This document shows, in pieces, positions 26,037 through 35,227 of a stretch of DNA of 64,000 nt; the stretch's first letter is position 1; each line of letters begins with the position of its first letter. This stretch comes from an uncultured bacterium (GTDB taxonomy: Bacteria; Cyanobacteriota; Vampirovibrionia; Gastranaerophilales; Gastranaerophilaceae), in NCBI GenBank assembly GCA_900553895.1, contig USFB01000003.1:43375-107374 (forward strand), in the 5' to 3' direction. Under the pieces are notes generated by a model. It had not been told where the DNA came from. It did no database searches and saw nothing but the letters and a program-made list of their open reading frames with translations. A program made the position numbers and the translations under genes.

Positions 26037-28628
26037 TTACAACTCTTTTAAATTTTCATCCAAGAAACGAAGTCTTGTAATATTGAATAATCTGTCAGGA
26101 TTCACAAGTTGCATTAAGCTGTCAGCTCTTAATGCAGGGATTTCAGAGCCTTGTCCTGTTTTTAGGAATATATAAAGGCTACCGCCTTCAAACCTATGAG
26201 TTCCTACTGACTTTTTGAAATCAGTAGTTTTTTCAATTCCTTTTTTATTTTTCTTGGAAATTAAAATCTCAGGTGAAGTTAGCACTCTTTCAACATCCTT
26301 TTTAAATTCCTCAAAATCATAGTTCTCGTTAGATTTACAATATGGTGTTATACAATATTCCGCCCACTGCGCAGCTATATCAACCGCCGTAGTATATCTT
26401 TCAACCCTTTTAACATCAACAATTTTCGCACCGTCAGGGAGTTTTGGATTAATAACATCCATAACCTCATTTTCGGTCAGATTATCATAAATTTCGATAT
26501 CCACAAGTTCGCCTTCCGATTGCGCAAACAAAGGTAGTGCAACCCCCATAGACACTTTCATTGTCGGATTAAATCCTAAAGAAAATACCATATCCAAGCC
26601 GGAACGCGCCAAAACTTTATGGAAAGTGCTTTGCCAATCAAGGTGTGAAAAATATCTAAGCAAGCCTTTTTTCGTTATTTTCAAGCGATAGCGATAAACA
26701 GGAATATTAGGGTCAACATTTGCTCTTGTCGGATCACGATGTTCTTCTATAGAAACAATTTTTTGAGCTTCTTCTGATGCTTTATAAGGCTTTGCCATTA
26801 CTTTATGTGTTTTTAAAGAAGGACAAACACCACATTGAACACATTTGTTTTCGCAGGTCGGCTGTAAATTGAATTCGCATCCTTGTTTCATCGCTTCTCT
26901 ATATTCGTTTTGCAACCATTCTTTTTTAAGCCCTGTATTAATAAAATCCCAAGGCAAAACTTCATCTAACTCAAAAGATTTTCTTGCATAATCTTCAAGC
27001 GTGAAACCACATTCTTTTGCAGTTTCAGCCCAAACGTTTTTGTCAAAATATTCACCCCAAGCATCCAAATAACAACCTTTTTTATAAAGAGCTTCTATAT
27101 ACTTGCATAAGCTTGCATCGCCGCGAGTCAAAGCAGCCTCAATTTGAGAAACAAACTTTTCGTGGTAATTAATTTTTAGACCTTTTATATGCTTAGTTTT
27201 TTCTTTCAAGTAATGAATATGCTCGGTTACTTTGTCCAAATCCATTTGCGGACACCATTGAAACGGTGTAAACGGTTTTGGCACAAAGATTGAAAGCGTA
27301 CAAGTAATTTCAAAACCATGTTTTAACTCTTTTTCGCGCTTAATCAATCTTGCGCGATATTTGATTTTATTCAGAAGCTCAGCCATCTCATCCATATCTT
27401 CCAATGTTTCAGTTGGAAGTCCTGAAATGAAATAGAACTTAATTTTTGACCAGCCGTTTTCGTAAAGCGTTAGAGCAGCATTAATAATTTGTTCTTCTGA
27501 AATGTTTTTCTTAATAACATTTCTTAAACGCTGACTTCCTGCTTCCGGCGCAAGTGTCATGCCGGATTTACGGACAGATTGAACAAGATTTGCAAGTTCA
27601 AGATTAAATCCATCAATACGTTGGCTAGGGAGTGAAACCGAGATTTTCTTTTTGTTGAAATCGACAGCCAATTCTTTTATAACTTCTTTTATGTTCGAAT
27701 AATCGTTTGATGACAATGAAAGCAAAGAATACTCGTCATAACCGGTATTTTTCACAAGTTCTTTTGTGATTGTGATAATATCTTCTGCCGAACGTTCTCT
27801 AACCGGCAAGGTTACGTGTCCGGGTTGGCAAAAACGGCACATTCTTCCGCATCCGCGACGAATTTCCACAATTGCTCTATCGTGTACTGAACTAGAAAAC
27901 GGGATCGGATAAGAAGTTGAAGCAGATTCCAAAGTTAAAGGCGCAAGACGCTTTTCAACAGGACGGTAAGTTTCACTCGATCCTTGTGGGAGAGGGTTTT
28001 GCGCGTTCCAACAACCTTTTATTTTACATAAATCTTCAATTCTATCTCTTCTCGGTAAACCTTTTGTACGCTCTAATGATGCGCATACATCCACCATCAT
28101 TTCTTCGCCGTCACCGATACAAAATACGTCAATAAATTCGCACATTGGAAGCGGATTATAACAACAAGGTCCGCCTGCTAAAACGATTGGCTCATCATCT
28201 CTTCGCTCGTCATTTCTAACAGTAATTCCTGACATTTCGAGCATTTTTAAAACAGTCGGATAAGATAATTCATATTGTAGAGAAAAACCGACACCGTCAA
28301 AATCTTTAAGTGCACGTTTTGACTCTACTCCGTATAAAAATTCGGGTTTAAAATCAGGCTCTGGCGCATAAGCGCGGTCTGCCATAAATGGTGATTCTAT
28401 TTCATTCGTACCATCAATTGAGCGTTTAAACACATTGACTCTATCATAAATAACTCTTACACCTAAGTTGCTAATCCCAATTTCATATTTATCAGGGAAT
28501 ACAAATGCAAAACGAACTTTTGCTTTGTCAAAATCTTTGTTATATGATAAAAATTCTCCACCTACATATTGATAAGGTTTTGTAGCTTTATACAAAGCTT
28601 CTTGCTGATCTCTAAAAAAACAATTCAT
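26037..28628 (-). CDS. Radical-SAM protein of the TIGR03960/TIGR03936 type, 863 aa
   Basis: The frame is open to 28724, but the family-like N-terminus begins at the ATG at 28628 (MNCFFRDQQEALYKATKPYQYVGGE). RFAFVFPDKYEIGISNLGVRVIYD fits the B12-binding-like region without its His. The radical-SAM motif is RGCGRMCRFCQPGH, with C260, C264 and C267. CENKCVQCGVCPS near 620-640 is a second Cys cluster. From about 665, YRYRLKITKKGLLRYFSHLDWQ, FSLGFNPTMKVSMGVALPLF is the DUF2344 domain, so the two usual proteins are fused. The substrate is not established; DUF2344 is often found next to ribonuclease or ribosome genes. Confidence 0.92.
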   Translation of the reverse strand: MNCFFRDQQEALYKATKPYQYVGGEFLSYNKDFDKAKVRFAFVFPDKYEIGISNLGVRVIYDRVNVFKRSIDGTNEIESPFMADRAYAPEPDFKPEFLYGVESKRALKDFDGVGFSLQYELSYPTVLKMLEMSGITVRNDERRDDEPIVLAGGPCCYNPLPMCEFIDVFCIGDGEEMMVDVCASLERTKGLPRRDRIEDLCKIKGCWNAQNPLPQGSSETYRPVEKRLAPLTLESASTSYPIPFSSSVHDRAIVEIRRGCGRMCRFCQPGHVTLPVRERSAEDIITITKELVKNTGYDEYSLLSLSSNDYSNIKEVIKELAVDFNKKKISVSLPSQRIDGFNLELANLVQSVRKSGMTLAPEAGSQRLRNVIKKNISEEQIINAALTLYENGWSKIKFYFISGLPTETLEDMDEMAELLNKIKYRARLIKREKELKHGFEITCTLSIFVPKPFTPFQWCPQMDLDKVTEHIHYLKEKTKHIKGLKINYHEKFVSQIEAALTRGDASLCKYIEALYKKGCYLDAWGEYFDKNVWAETAKECGFTLEDYARKSFELDEVLPWDFINTGLKKEWLQNEYREAMKQGCEFNLQPTCENKCVQCGVCPSLKTHKVMAKPYKASEEAQKIVSIEEHRDPTRANVDPNIPVYRYRLKITKKGLLRYFSHLDWQSTFHKVLARSGLDMVFSLGFNPTMKVSMGVALPLFAQSEGELVDIEIYDNLTENEVMDVINPKLPDGAKIVDVKRVERYTTAVDIAAQWAEYCITPYCKSNENYDFEEFKKDVERVLTSPEILISKKNKKGIEKTTDFKKSVGTHRFEGGSLYIFLKTGQGSEIPALRADSLMQLVNPDRLFNITRLRFLDENLKEL

Positions 28629-28725
28629 AATAAATCTATAATATAACAAACTGTAACAATTTAGCAATTTTTTCTGATAAATTGTTTTGATATATATAAG
28701 TGTAGTTGTGCAGGAAAATATCAAA

Positions 28726-29529
28726 ATGGTAAATGCTTACTATTATGATGGAAATCAATATATTCCACGAACGCAAGGCGACAGTTCAAAAGGTTTTATC
28801 TTGGCGTCACTTGCTTCATCTGCAATAATGGGAACTTTACCGGCTTTTTCGAAGCCGTTTTCTTCACAACTCGTAAAAGAACATCAGCAAAACGATTTGT
28901 ACAAAAAAGCTTTTGAACAATCAATAAATATTGCCGGACTTGATAAAAAAGGTGTTCAAATCATTCCTGCACAATTTCTAAGAGATAAATCCGATGTATG
29001 TTGCGGACAAAATGCTTATTATATGCCTAAAACAAAACAAATCGTAATTAATACAGACAAAATTTCAATCGCAGGTTTCCATGAAGCGGGTCATGCTTTA
29101 AATGATTTAAAGGGAAAATGGGGTAAGGTTTTAAGCAAAATGCGTTGGCCAGGACGTGCAGTTGCAGGTCTAATGGGATATGTTGCATTATTCCAACGCA
29201 CAAAACCTAAAGAAGCACCTAAAGATAGAACCGACTTTTTAAAAGACAATTGTGGGAATATTGCGTTTTTAAGTATGCTACCTACTGTTTTTGAAGAAGG
29301 AATGGCAAGCTATAAAGGAGTAAAACTTGCAAGAAAAACAGGACTTGCAGAACCCTTGATTAAAAACATGAAAAAATTATACACAAAAGCACTTCTAACT
29401 TACGTTGGTCATGCAATCGCAACCGGGCTTGCTGTTGGAGCCGCAAGTGTAATTATGGACTACTTTAGTCGTCCAAAAATTATAAACTCAAGCAACATAT
29501 TTATAGATGAAGAATTTTTCAAAAAATAA
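28726..29529 (+). CDS. Membrane-associated HExxH metallopeptidase-like protein, 267 aa
   Basis: ATG at 28726 with CAGGAAAA upstream is chosen over an ATG 13 codons earlier that has no ribosome site. HEAGH at residues 119-123 (AGFHEAGHALNDL) is the zincin zinc-site pattern, and FEEGMASYKG gives E190/E191 as a possible third ligand, as in gluzincins. Hydrophobic stretches lie at about 20-38 and at 225-245 (TYVGHAIATGLAVGAASVI). Two adjacent cysteines (VCCGQN) precede the active site. It is divergent from the radical-SAM gene across 97 bp. A membrane-anchored peptidase is the best reading, but the family is not recognised. Confidence 0.72.
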   Translation: MVNAYYYDGNQYIPRTQGDSSKGFILASLASSAIMGTLPAFSKPFSSQLVKEHQQNDLYKKAFEQSINIAGLDKKGVQIIPAQFLRDKSDVCCGQNAYYMPKTKQIVINTDKISIAGFHEAGHALNDLKGKWGKVLSKMRWPGRAVAGLMGYVALFQRTKPKEAPKDRTDFLKDNCGNIAFLSMLPTVFEEGMASYKGVKLARKTGLAEPLIKNMKKLYTKALLTYVGHAIATGLAVGAASVIMDYFSRPKIINSSNIFIDEEFFKK

Positions 29530-29601
29530 GTGTTGCAATTACAATTTTAGTATTGTAGTATAAATCAATAACAAAATTATAAACTTAGAGACAGTGGTAA
29601 T

Positions 29602-30075
29602 ATGAGAATCAATCAAATTAACAATCAAAACAGTCAAAATAAAATCAGCTATAAATCAGTAAAAGTACATTATAAAGATTGTTGGCATCCAAAATTGTTA
29701 AATGAAATATTACAAAATAAAGAAATAGAAAAAGCTGCAAACTTCCTTGAGAAACGAAATTCTTCGATGGAAATGTGGATTAGAACTGATGGGATAAAGA
29801 GTAACAAGACATATTCTGTAAGTTGTACGTATGATAGAAGATACAAGCCTCATGGTGAAAATTGTAATATATTAGAAAGAATGTCCCTAAGTGACGCATT
29901 AAATAAATTAAAAAATTTTAATTCAAGAGACTTTATTGCATTCGTAAAAAAATCAGAACGTACTAATACAGATAAGCTTGAACAAATTCGTATTTTACAC
30001 AATCCAAAATCTAAAGACAAAAAAGAAAAATATAAGAACCCTATACGTACATTTTTCAAGCATTTTGGATTCTGA
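29602..30075 (+). CDS. Tagged basic hypothetical protein, 157 aa
   Basis: Starts MRINQINNQNSQNKISYKS, matching the M-R-I-x-x-I-x-N leader with S-Y-K-S where others have N-F-K/Q-G/S. The body is small, basic and cysteine-poor, with WIRTDGIKSNKTYSVSCTY suggesting a beta-hairpin region and a Lys-rich end (NPKSKDKKEKYKN). No ribosome site better than GTGGTAAT is seen. It is convergent with the lipoprotein gene. Function unknown. Confidence 0.72.
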   Translation: MRINQINNQNSQNKISYKSVKVHYKDCWHPKLLNEILQNKEIEKAANFLEKRNSSMEMWIRTDGIKSNKTYSVSCTYDRRYKPHGENCNILERMSLSDALNKLKNFNSRDFIAFVKKSERTNTDKLEQIRILHNPKSKDKKEKYKNPIRTFFKHFGF

Positions 30076-30076
30076 T

Positions 30077-30093
30077 ATAAGGCTATACCTTAT
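30077..30093. terminator. Short hairpin between convergent genes
   Basis: ATAAGG, CTATA, CCTTAT form a 6-bp stem overlapping the stop codon of the lipoprotein gene. It is weak and may act in both directions. Confidence 0.35.
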
Positions 30094-31061
30094 TCTGACA
30101 ATATAAGTTTTAATTCATTATTATCACTATCTAAGACTTTGATTTCGTTGCGTTCATTATCTTTATATTTTGGTATGAATATATTCTTTACTTTATAATC
30201 TGAAGTATAAACAGTTTCTTTTACTTTTACACCATCTGCGTATTCACTCATGACACTACCGCTTTCATCTTGTTTTTCAGCATTATAATAAGTAAATCTT
30301 GTTAAATCTGCCCCGTCATAATTTACGGTCAAATTCATTTTGGTTTTACCATCTTTATCATAAACAAGATGCTCCTGACGCATACTGTTATTATCTTCAA
30401 TAGTTTCTTTTACAAGCGAAATAACTTTATCATCTTTGTTTTTAAGCTCATATTTTATAGGTTGTTCTGATGAATAATTCCATGTTTCTACAAACTCGAC
30501 ATCTCCATCTGAATTATATTTAGTGTGTTTTGTAGGACGTTTTACATCTTCTGAAATATCATATTCCCATAAGTCATCATCCGTGTTCCCTTCACTATAT
30601 TTTGATAACAAAAAGCCTGTTTTTTCATGTTTACCGTCTGCGGAAATTTCTACAAACTCCAGACCGTGTCTGTTATCATCAGGATTTTCTACTATCATAA
30701 AAAGTTTATTACCATTGCGTTTTGCATATAATACGCCTGTAGAATTATCTACAAATTGTTTTATTATTATTTGCGCATTGTTACTCAATGACGCAACCTC
30801 ACTTATTACAGAAAGTGGCAAAAGACTGTCAGGAACTCCATTATACAAGTCTGTTTTTATATTCTTTTCTTTTTTTACTTCCGTTTTTTGTTGTGGAACA
30901 GTTTGTTTTGCAGATTTTGTCGCCGTCTTCTCTATTTTCTTTACCTCTTTATCAGGCAATACGTTTTCTTCTTGTTTAGTTTCCTTAGAAACCAAACACG
31001 CTGAAATACAAGCAACAACTACAGCACCTATAACAATACCACCAATTAATTTCTTTCGCAT
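30090..31061 (-). CDS. Probable lipoprotein with repeated beta units, 323 aa
   Basis: The ATG at 31061 has GGGGTG upstream and gives MRKKLIGGIVIGAVVVACISAC, a lipoprotein-type signal with I-S-A-C as lipobox; the frame extends six codons further without support. Residues 25-75 are Lys/Glu-rich and low in complexity. The rest contains repeated strand-turn units (YNSDGDVEFVETWNY, YDKDGKTKMNLTVNYDG, YNAEKQDESGSVM) resembling the YwqK/MORN-like pattern found in surface and antitoxin proteins. The likely location is the periplasmic face of a membrane. Function unknown. Confidence 0.75.
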   Translation of the reverse strand: MRKKLIGGIVIGAVVVACISACLVSKETKQEENVLPDKEVKKIEKTATKSAKQTVPQQKTEVKKEKNIKTDLYNGVPDSLLPLSVISEVASLSNNAQIIIKQFVDNSTGVLYAKRNGNKLFMIVENPDDNRHGLEFVEISADGKHEKTGFLLSKYSEGNTDDDLWEYDISEDVKRPTKHTKYNSDGDVEFVETWNYSSEQPIKYELKNKDDKVISLVKETIEDNNSMRQEHLVYDKDGKTKMNLTVNYDGADLTRFTYYNAEKQDESGSVMSEYADGVKVKETVYTSDYKVKNIFIPKYKDNERNEIKVLDSDNNELKLILSE

Positions 31062-31178
31062 ATCAACACCCCACAACACATTATAAATATGTTTTCTATA
31101 AATATTATAGAGATATTTTTCACTTTTAGCAATAGTAACATTTTTGTAAAAATAAGTTATTATGAAGGTTTTTCGTGG

Positions 31179-31184
31179 TAAAAT
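31179..31184 (+). promoter_or_regulatory. Possible -10 box with leaderless spacing before nanE
   Basis: TAAAAT ends 6 nt before the ATG at 31191 and no Shine-Dalgarno is present. The -35 region is poor, so this is weaker than the promoters at 58409 and 63818. Confidence 0.4.
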
Positions 31185-31190
31185 CAGTAT

Positions 31191-31868
31191 ATGGAAATTT
31201 TAGAATTCTTAAAGGGAAAAGTTATCGTATCATCTCAAGCCATGCCTGACGAGCCACTTTATAAAGAAGAGTGTATGCAAGCAATGATGGCATCTTGTGT
31301 CAATGGTGGTGCAGGCGGACTAAGAGTTGCAGGCGCAAGAGATGTAAGAAATGCTAAAAAGTTTGGTGTTCCTGTTATTGGTTTAACTAAACCTGACGGA
31401 TTACCTGCAAACTGGAAAGAAATCGTTTATATCACACCCGGTTTAAAAGAAGTAAATGCGCTAATTGAAGCAGGAGCGGATATAGTTGCTTTTGATGGGA
31501 CTTCACGTCCGCATGACAATTGCACTATAGAAGAAATAATTTCTACCATTCATAATGCAAACAGACTTGCAATGGCAGATATTTCGACTTTAGAAGAAGG
31601 CATAAACTGTGCTAAACTCGGTGCGGATGTAATTTCTACAACATTAGCAGGTTATACCACTGAATCAGGTGAACCGACTGTCGGGCCTGATTATGAACTA
31701 TTGAAGAATTTAGTTAAAACAGTTGATAAGCCTGTAATATTGGAAGGGCGAATTTGGATTCCAGAAGAAGTAAAAAAAGCATTTGAATTAGGCGCACATT
31801 GTGTTGTAATCGGGTCTGCAATCACAAGACCACAATTAATTACTAAAAGATTTATTGAAGGAATATAA
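31191..31868 (+). CDS. nanE: N-acetylmannosamine-6-phosphate 2-epimerase
   Basis: 225 residues, a TIM-barrel enzyme turning ManNAc-6-phosphate into GlcNAc-6-phosphate. Family sequences: KGKVIVSSQAMPDEPLY, GGAGGLRVAGARDVR, PVIGLTKPDG, GADIVAFDGTSRPH, LADISTLEEG-like MADISTLEEGINCAKLGAD, TTLAGYT, ILEGRIWIPEEVKKA and GAHCVVIGSAITRP. The ATG has no ribosome site but a -10-like box just upstream. The next gene encodes a ROK kinase starting 2 nt after the stop, which gives a two-step ManNAc to GlcNAc-6-phosphate route used in sialic-acid or amino-sugar breakdown. The rest of a sialic-acid pathway is not in the window. Confidence 0.93.
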   Translation: MEILEFLKGKVIVSSQAMPDEPLYKEECMQAMMASCVNGGAGGLRVAGARDVRNAKKFGVPVIGLTKPDGLPANWKEIVYITPGLKEVNALIEAGADIVAFDGTSRPHDNCTIEEIISTIHNANRLAMADISTLEEGINCAKLGADVISTTLAGYTTESGEPTVGPDYELLKNLVKTVDKPVILEGRIWIPEEVKKAFELGAHCVVIGSAITRPQLITKRFIEGI

Positions 31869-31869
31869 A

Positions 31870-32748
31870 ATGAAAAAAGCTTTAGCATTTGATATCGGCG
31901 GTACAAAAATTTATAGCAGTATTATTGACGAAACAGGAAAAATAGTTTCTGAGATTGATAAATTTCATACGCCAAAATCTATTCAAGGAATTTTAGATAT
32001 TCTAAAAAGTCAAATCGCGAAGTTTGAAAATGAAGTTGATGTTATCGCTATTTCAACTGCAGGTGCTGTGAATAACGAAAACACATCCGTAAATGGTTCA
32101 ACAGGAAATCTTGTAAGTGGTTATGCTTCAATAAATTTTCAAGAATTAAGTAAAAAAAGAGTATTTTTAGAAAATGACGCAAATTCTGCAGCTTGGGCTG
32201 AATACCGAATCGGTGCATCTAAAGGTACAAACGTTTCTGTAATGATTACACTTGGAACTGGTGTTGGTGGCGGAATTATTGTTAATAATAAATTGCTTAA
32301 AGGAAAATCTGGTGCTGCTGGTGAAATGCACTTCAAAATGTATCCTGATAAACGCAGAAGATGTACTTGTGGAAGCTGGGATTGTTTTGAAGCATACGCA
32401 TCAGGTACGGCTCTAAAAGTTGATGCAGAAGAAATGCTAAATAATCCTGATGTTACGACCTATGATGTAATGGACGGAGTTAAAAGCGGTGATGAAAAAA
32501 TGATAGAAATTTTCAATCGTTGGATTAATGATATTACTATAGGTGTAAATGGTTTAGTTAATTTATTTGATCCTGATTGCATTGTTTTATCAGGTTCTAT
32601 GGCTCAATTTGTGGATGCAAAAAAAATGGAACAAACAGTAAACAGTGATATTGTAACTTCACCAACTTCGATTAGAATTGCGACTGCAGGTAATTATTCC
32701 GGCATGATAGGAGCTGCTCTTTTAGCATTTGAAAGTGAGGCGAAGTAG
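31870..32748 (+). CDS. ROK-family sugar kinase, likely N-acetylmannosamine kinase
   Basis: 292 residues. The N-terminal ATP-site strand is KALAFDIGGTKIYSSIIDE, followed by AISTAGAVN, FLENDANSAAWAEYR, with catalytic Asp in NDA, and GTGVGGGIIVNNKL. The ROK zinc motif appears as CTCGSWDCFEAYASG, matching CxCGxxGCxE, and IVLSGSMAQF ends the fold. Its start at 31870 overlaps the end of nanE by 1-2 nt spacing, which makes ManNAc the best guess for substrate, though glucose or GlcNAc cannot be excluded from sequence. Confidence 0.9.
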   Translation: MKKALAFDIGGTKIYSSIIDETGKIVSEIDKFHTPKSIQGILDILKSQIAKFENEVDVIAISTAGAVNNENTSVNGSTGNLVSGYASINFQELSKKRVFLENDANSAAWAEYRIGASKGTNVSVMITLGTGVGGGIIVNNKLLKGKSGAAGEMHFKMYPDKRRRCTCGSWDCFEAYASGTALKVDAEEMLNNPDVTTYDVMDGVKSGDEKMIEIFNRWINDITIGVNGLVNLFDPDCIVLSGSMAQFVDAKKMEQTVNSDIVTSPTSIRIATAGNYSGMIGAALLAFESEAK

Positions 32749-32750
32749 TA

Positions 32751-32966
32751 ATGGGTAAAGCCAAACAACGAAGCTTAAAAAAAGGAATAAATGACAGATT
32801 TACATATATGACAAGAGAATCTGCATTAGAATCTGTTATAAAAAACATTAATAACAAAGCTGAAGTGATTGACACAATTACCCTTTTTGGATTTTCAGCT
32901 GAAGAAATGCTTGAAGCGGGCGCCGAGTATGAAGACGTAATGGCTTTCGGTGGGTTGGTAGAGTAG
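32751..32966 (+). CDS. Small conserved-looking protein, 71 aa
   Basis: Starts two nt after the ROK gene stop, hence likely translationally coupled. The N-terminus is basic (MGKAKQRSLKKGINDRF), and the rest is helical and acidic (SALESVIKNINNKAEVIDTI, SAEEMLEAGAEYEDVMAF). There is no membrane helix, signal or known motif. The gene looks real from its placement and amphipathic composition. Function unknown. Confidence 0.65.
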   Translation: MGKAKQRSLKKGINDRFTYMTRESALESVIKNINNKAEVIDTITLFGFSAEEMLEAGAEYEDVMAFGGLVE

Positions 32967-33070
32967 CACACAATTAAGTGATAAATTGTCTATAAGCTTA
33001 TTTTGTGTTAAATTATTTATAGGAATTGAACAGTTTTCTGCTCGCTAAAATTTTAAGGGAAGGGGTAACG

Positions 33071-33607
33071 ATGGAAACTAATTTTATATTTGCAGGTTTT
33101 GGAGGACAGGGCGTACTTTTAGCAGGTACAGTTCTTGCAAATGCATTTATGCTTGAGGGCAAAAATGTTACTTGGTATCCTTGCTACGGTGCAGAAATGA
33201 GAGGCGGAACCGTTAATTGTGAAATCGTTGTATCAGATACGGAAGTAAGTTCTGTTCACAAACAAGATACCGATTATGCAATCGTTTTAAACCAACAATC
33301 TTTTGATAAATTTGTTAAAAGGGTAAAAAAAGGTGGCACAATCGTTGCAAACTCTACACTTGTTGCTGAAACTCATCCGCGCGATGATATCAAATACGTA
33401 TTTGCTCCTATGACAAAAATAGCAAATGATTTGGGTACAAGCAAAGTTACAAACGTTGTTTCTTTAGGCGTTCTAGCTTCTGTTTGTAACATTGTAACAA
33501 AAGAATATTTGGCAAAAGGTGTAGAAAAAGTTTTAGGTGCAAAGAAAAAAGATTTATTACCACTTAACTTGAAAGCACTAGATGCAGCTTGTGCAGGTTG
33601 TGTGTAA
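33071..33607 (+). CDS. 2-oxoacid:ferredoxin oxidoreductase gamma subunit (KorC/VorC-like)
   Basis: ATG at 33071 follows GGAAGGGG; 15 upstream in-frame codons are rejected. 178 residues: NFIFAGFGGQGVLLAGTVLANA, the glycine-rich start of the gamma domain, WYPCYGAEMRGGTVNCEIVVSD and VLNQQSFDKFV are all diagnostic. The gamma subunit links the alpha and beta subunits of KOR/VOR-type enzymes, which convert 2-oxoacids to acyl-CoA with ferredoxin reduction. No alpha, beta or delta subunit gene is next to it; the neighbours are amino-sugar and decarboxylase genes, so the partners must lie elsewhere. Confidence 0.9.
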   Translation: METNFIFAGFGGQGVLLAGTVLANAFMLEGKNVTWYPCYGAEMRGGTVNCEIVVSDTEVSSVHKQDTDYAIVLNQQSFDKFVKRVKKGGTIVANSTLVAETHPRDDIKYVFAPMTKIANDLGTSKVTNVVSLGVLASVCNIVTKEYLAKGVEKVLGAKKKDLLPLNLKALDAACAGCV

Positions 33608-33611
33608 ATAT

Positions 33612-34643
33612 ATGAGCCTTATTTCAATCTTAAAGCGCAAAAACAGAAAATCTTTATTCACAACGCCGAGTCATGCTGGTAAATTGTGCATTTATCATAA
33701 ATTTTATCAATGGTACCGTTCCGACATTTCGGAAGTCGATGCTTATAATCCGGAAGAAGCTTTAGTAAAAGCCGAAGCTAAGGCTGCTCAAATTTATGGA
33801 ACAAAATCTACTGATTTTTTGACAAACGGCTCCTCTAGCGGAATTATAGCTGCAGTTTTGACAGCTTGTAAACACGGAGAAAAGCTTTTAATCTGGGATA
33901 AATCTCATCCTTGCCATAGAAATGCCGGCAGACTTGCAGGAGCAGAAATTATTGAGTACGAACTTCCGTTTAATGAAGAATGGGGAGTTTTTGAAGGTTT
34001 AAATAATATTGAAACGCTTTTAGATAAGCACATGCCAAAAGCAATAATCGTAACCTCTCCCAGTTATGAAGGAATTGTTTCTGATATTCCACTAATTAGT
34101 AAAGCTTGCAAAAAACGCGGAATATATTTGATAGTTGATGAAGCTCACGGAGCTTTGTATCCGTTTTCGAATGAACTTCCTGAAAGTGCTATAAAATATG
34201 CGGATTTTACAATTCAATCATTACACAAAACCGCCGGAGGTATCAATCCGACTGCACTTTTACATTGCAATTGTGAACTTGATACAAAACCTGCGTTAAA
34301 AATGATTACGACAACATCGCCATCATATCCGATGCTTGCAACTATAGAAGCAAATATAAATTATTTAAACAGCAACAAAGGACGCAAAAAAATTTCAGAA
34401 TTGATTGCTCTGATTAAAGAAATAAAATCAGAATTAACCAATTTAGAATTTTTTGGTGATGATATAACAAAAATTTTGATAAAAAAACAATGTTTGAGCG
34501 GGTTTGAATTATCAGAAATTCTTTTTGATAAATTTAATATAGAAGACGAACGCACCAACGAAAAATCAACAATGCTTTTGACAGGTTTAGGCACTACTAA
34601 AGAAAAGATAGAAAAATTGAAACAATTAAGAAAAGTATTTTAA
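33612..34643 (+). CDS. PLP-dependent Orn/Lys/Arg decarboxylase-family protein, 343 aa
   Basis: ATG at 33612 starts five nt after the previous stop. The protein contains FTTPSHAGK, FLTNGSSSGIIAAV (PLP phosphate site), LLIWDKSHPCHRNAG, IVTSPSYEGIVSDI, LIVDEAHGALYPF (Asp contacting the pyridine nitrogen) and TIQSLHKTAGG with the Schiff-base Lys. These are fold-I decarboxylase hallmarks. It is shorter than full-length arginine or lysine decarboxylases of this group (about 470 or more), lacking most of the C-terminal domain. Since agmatinase lies at 61822, an arginine to putrescine route is possible. Confidence 0.85.
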   Translation: MSLISILKRKNRKSLFTTPSHAGKLCIYHKFYQWYRSDISEVDAYNPEEALVKAEAKAAQIYGTKSTDFLTNGSSSGIIAAVLTACKHGEKLLIWDKSHPCHRNAGRLAGAEIIEYELPFNEEWGVFEGLNNIETLLDKHMPKAIIVTSPSYEGIVSDIPLISKACKKRGIYLIVDEAHGALYPFSNELPESAIKYADFTIQSLHKTAGGINPTALLHCNCELDTKPALKMITTTSPSYPMLATIEANINYLNSNKGRKKISELIALIKEIKSELTNLEFFGDDITKILIKKQCLSGFELSEILFDKFNIEDERTNEKSTMLLTGLGTTKEKIEKLKQLRKVF

Positions 34644-34644
34644 A

Positions 34645-34682
34645 ATAAAAGGCTCAACATTCAGTTGAGCCTTTTATTTTAT
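34645..34682. terminator. Bidirectional intrinsic terminator
   Basis: AAAAGGCTCAAC, ATTC, AGTTGAGCCTTTT gives a stem of about 12 bp with A and T runs on both sides. It serves both the decarboxylase gene and the convergent hydrolase gene. Confidence 0.85.
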
Positions 34683-35227
34683 TTTATTAACATCTGAACT
34701 TCTTTGAATTTTGGATGTTTTGCTCCTTTTAGCCATTCAAACAAAGCAATTTCTGTTGTCAAAACATGTGCACCATTGTCTTTCATTCTTTCTAATCCTG
34801 CTAAATATTCCAATTCAGAACGACTACCACACGCATCTCTGATTACGGAAACTTCAAAACCCTCTTGAATCAACGCATTTGTTGTTTGGCTTACGCAAAT
34901 GTGAGTTTCAATACCGAAAATAACAACTTGTTTTTTACCTGAATTTTTCAATGCTTCTAAAACGTCATTATTTTCTAATGCTGAAAATGCTGTTTTTTCA
35001 AAGTATTGTGTATTTTCTGGCAAAACCTCTCTCAAAGTTTCAACAGTTGCACCTAAGCCTTTTGGATATTGCTCAGTAACAATTACCGGAATTCCCAAAA
35101 TCTTTGCAGTATTAGCAAGTGTTGTTGCTTTCTTTTCTAAAGATGCTTTATTAAAAACCGCATTCAAAAGTTTTTCTTGAACATCAATAATCATTACAAC
35201 ACTATCTTCAATATTAAGTATTGTCAT
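34679..35227 (-). CDS. Isochorismatase-family cysteine hydrolase
   Basis: 182 residues. The triad is visible: Asp in VVMIIDVQEKLL, Lys in the FEKTAFSAL segment, and Cys in GIETHICVSQTTNAL, with VIRDACGSR at the end of the fold. This subgroup (YcaC-like) has uncertain substrates, often amides. The start codon lies inside the last codons of the upstream gene (14-nt overlap), so they are co-translated, although the upstream gene is a signalling protein of no obvious relation. Confidence 0.9.
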   Translation of the reverse strand: MTILNIEDSVVMIIDVQEKLLNAVFNKASLEKKATTLANTAKILGIPVIVTEQYPKGLGATVETLREVLPENTQYFEKTAFSALENNDVLEALKNSGKKQVVIFGIETHICVSQTTNALIQEGFEVSVIRDACGSRSELEYLAGLERMKDNGAHVLTTEIALFEWLKGAKHPKFKEVQMLIK

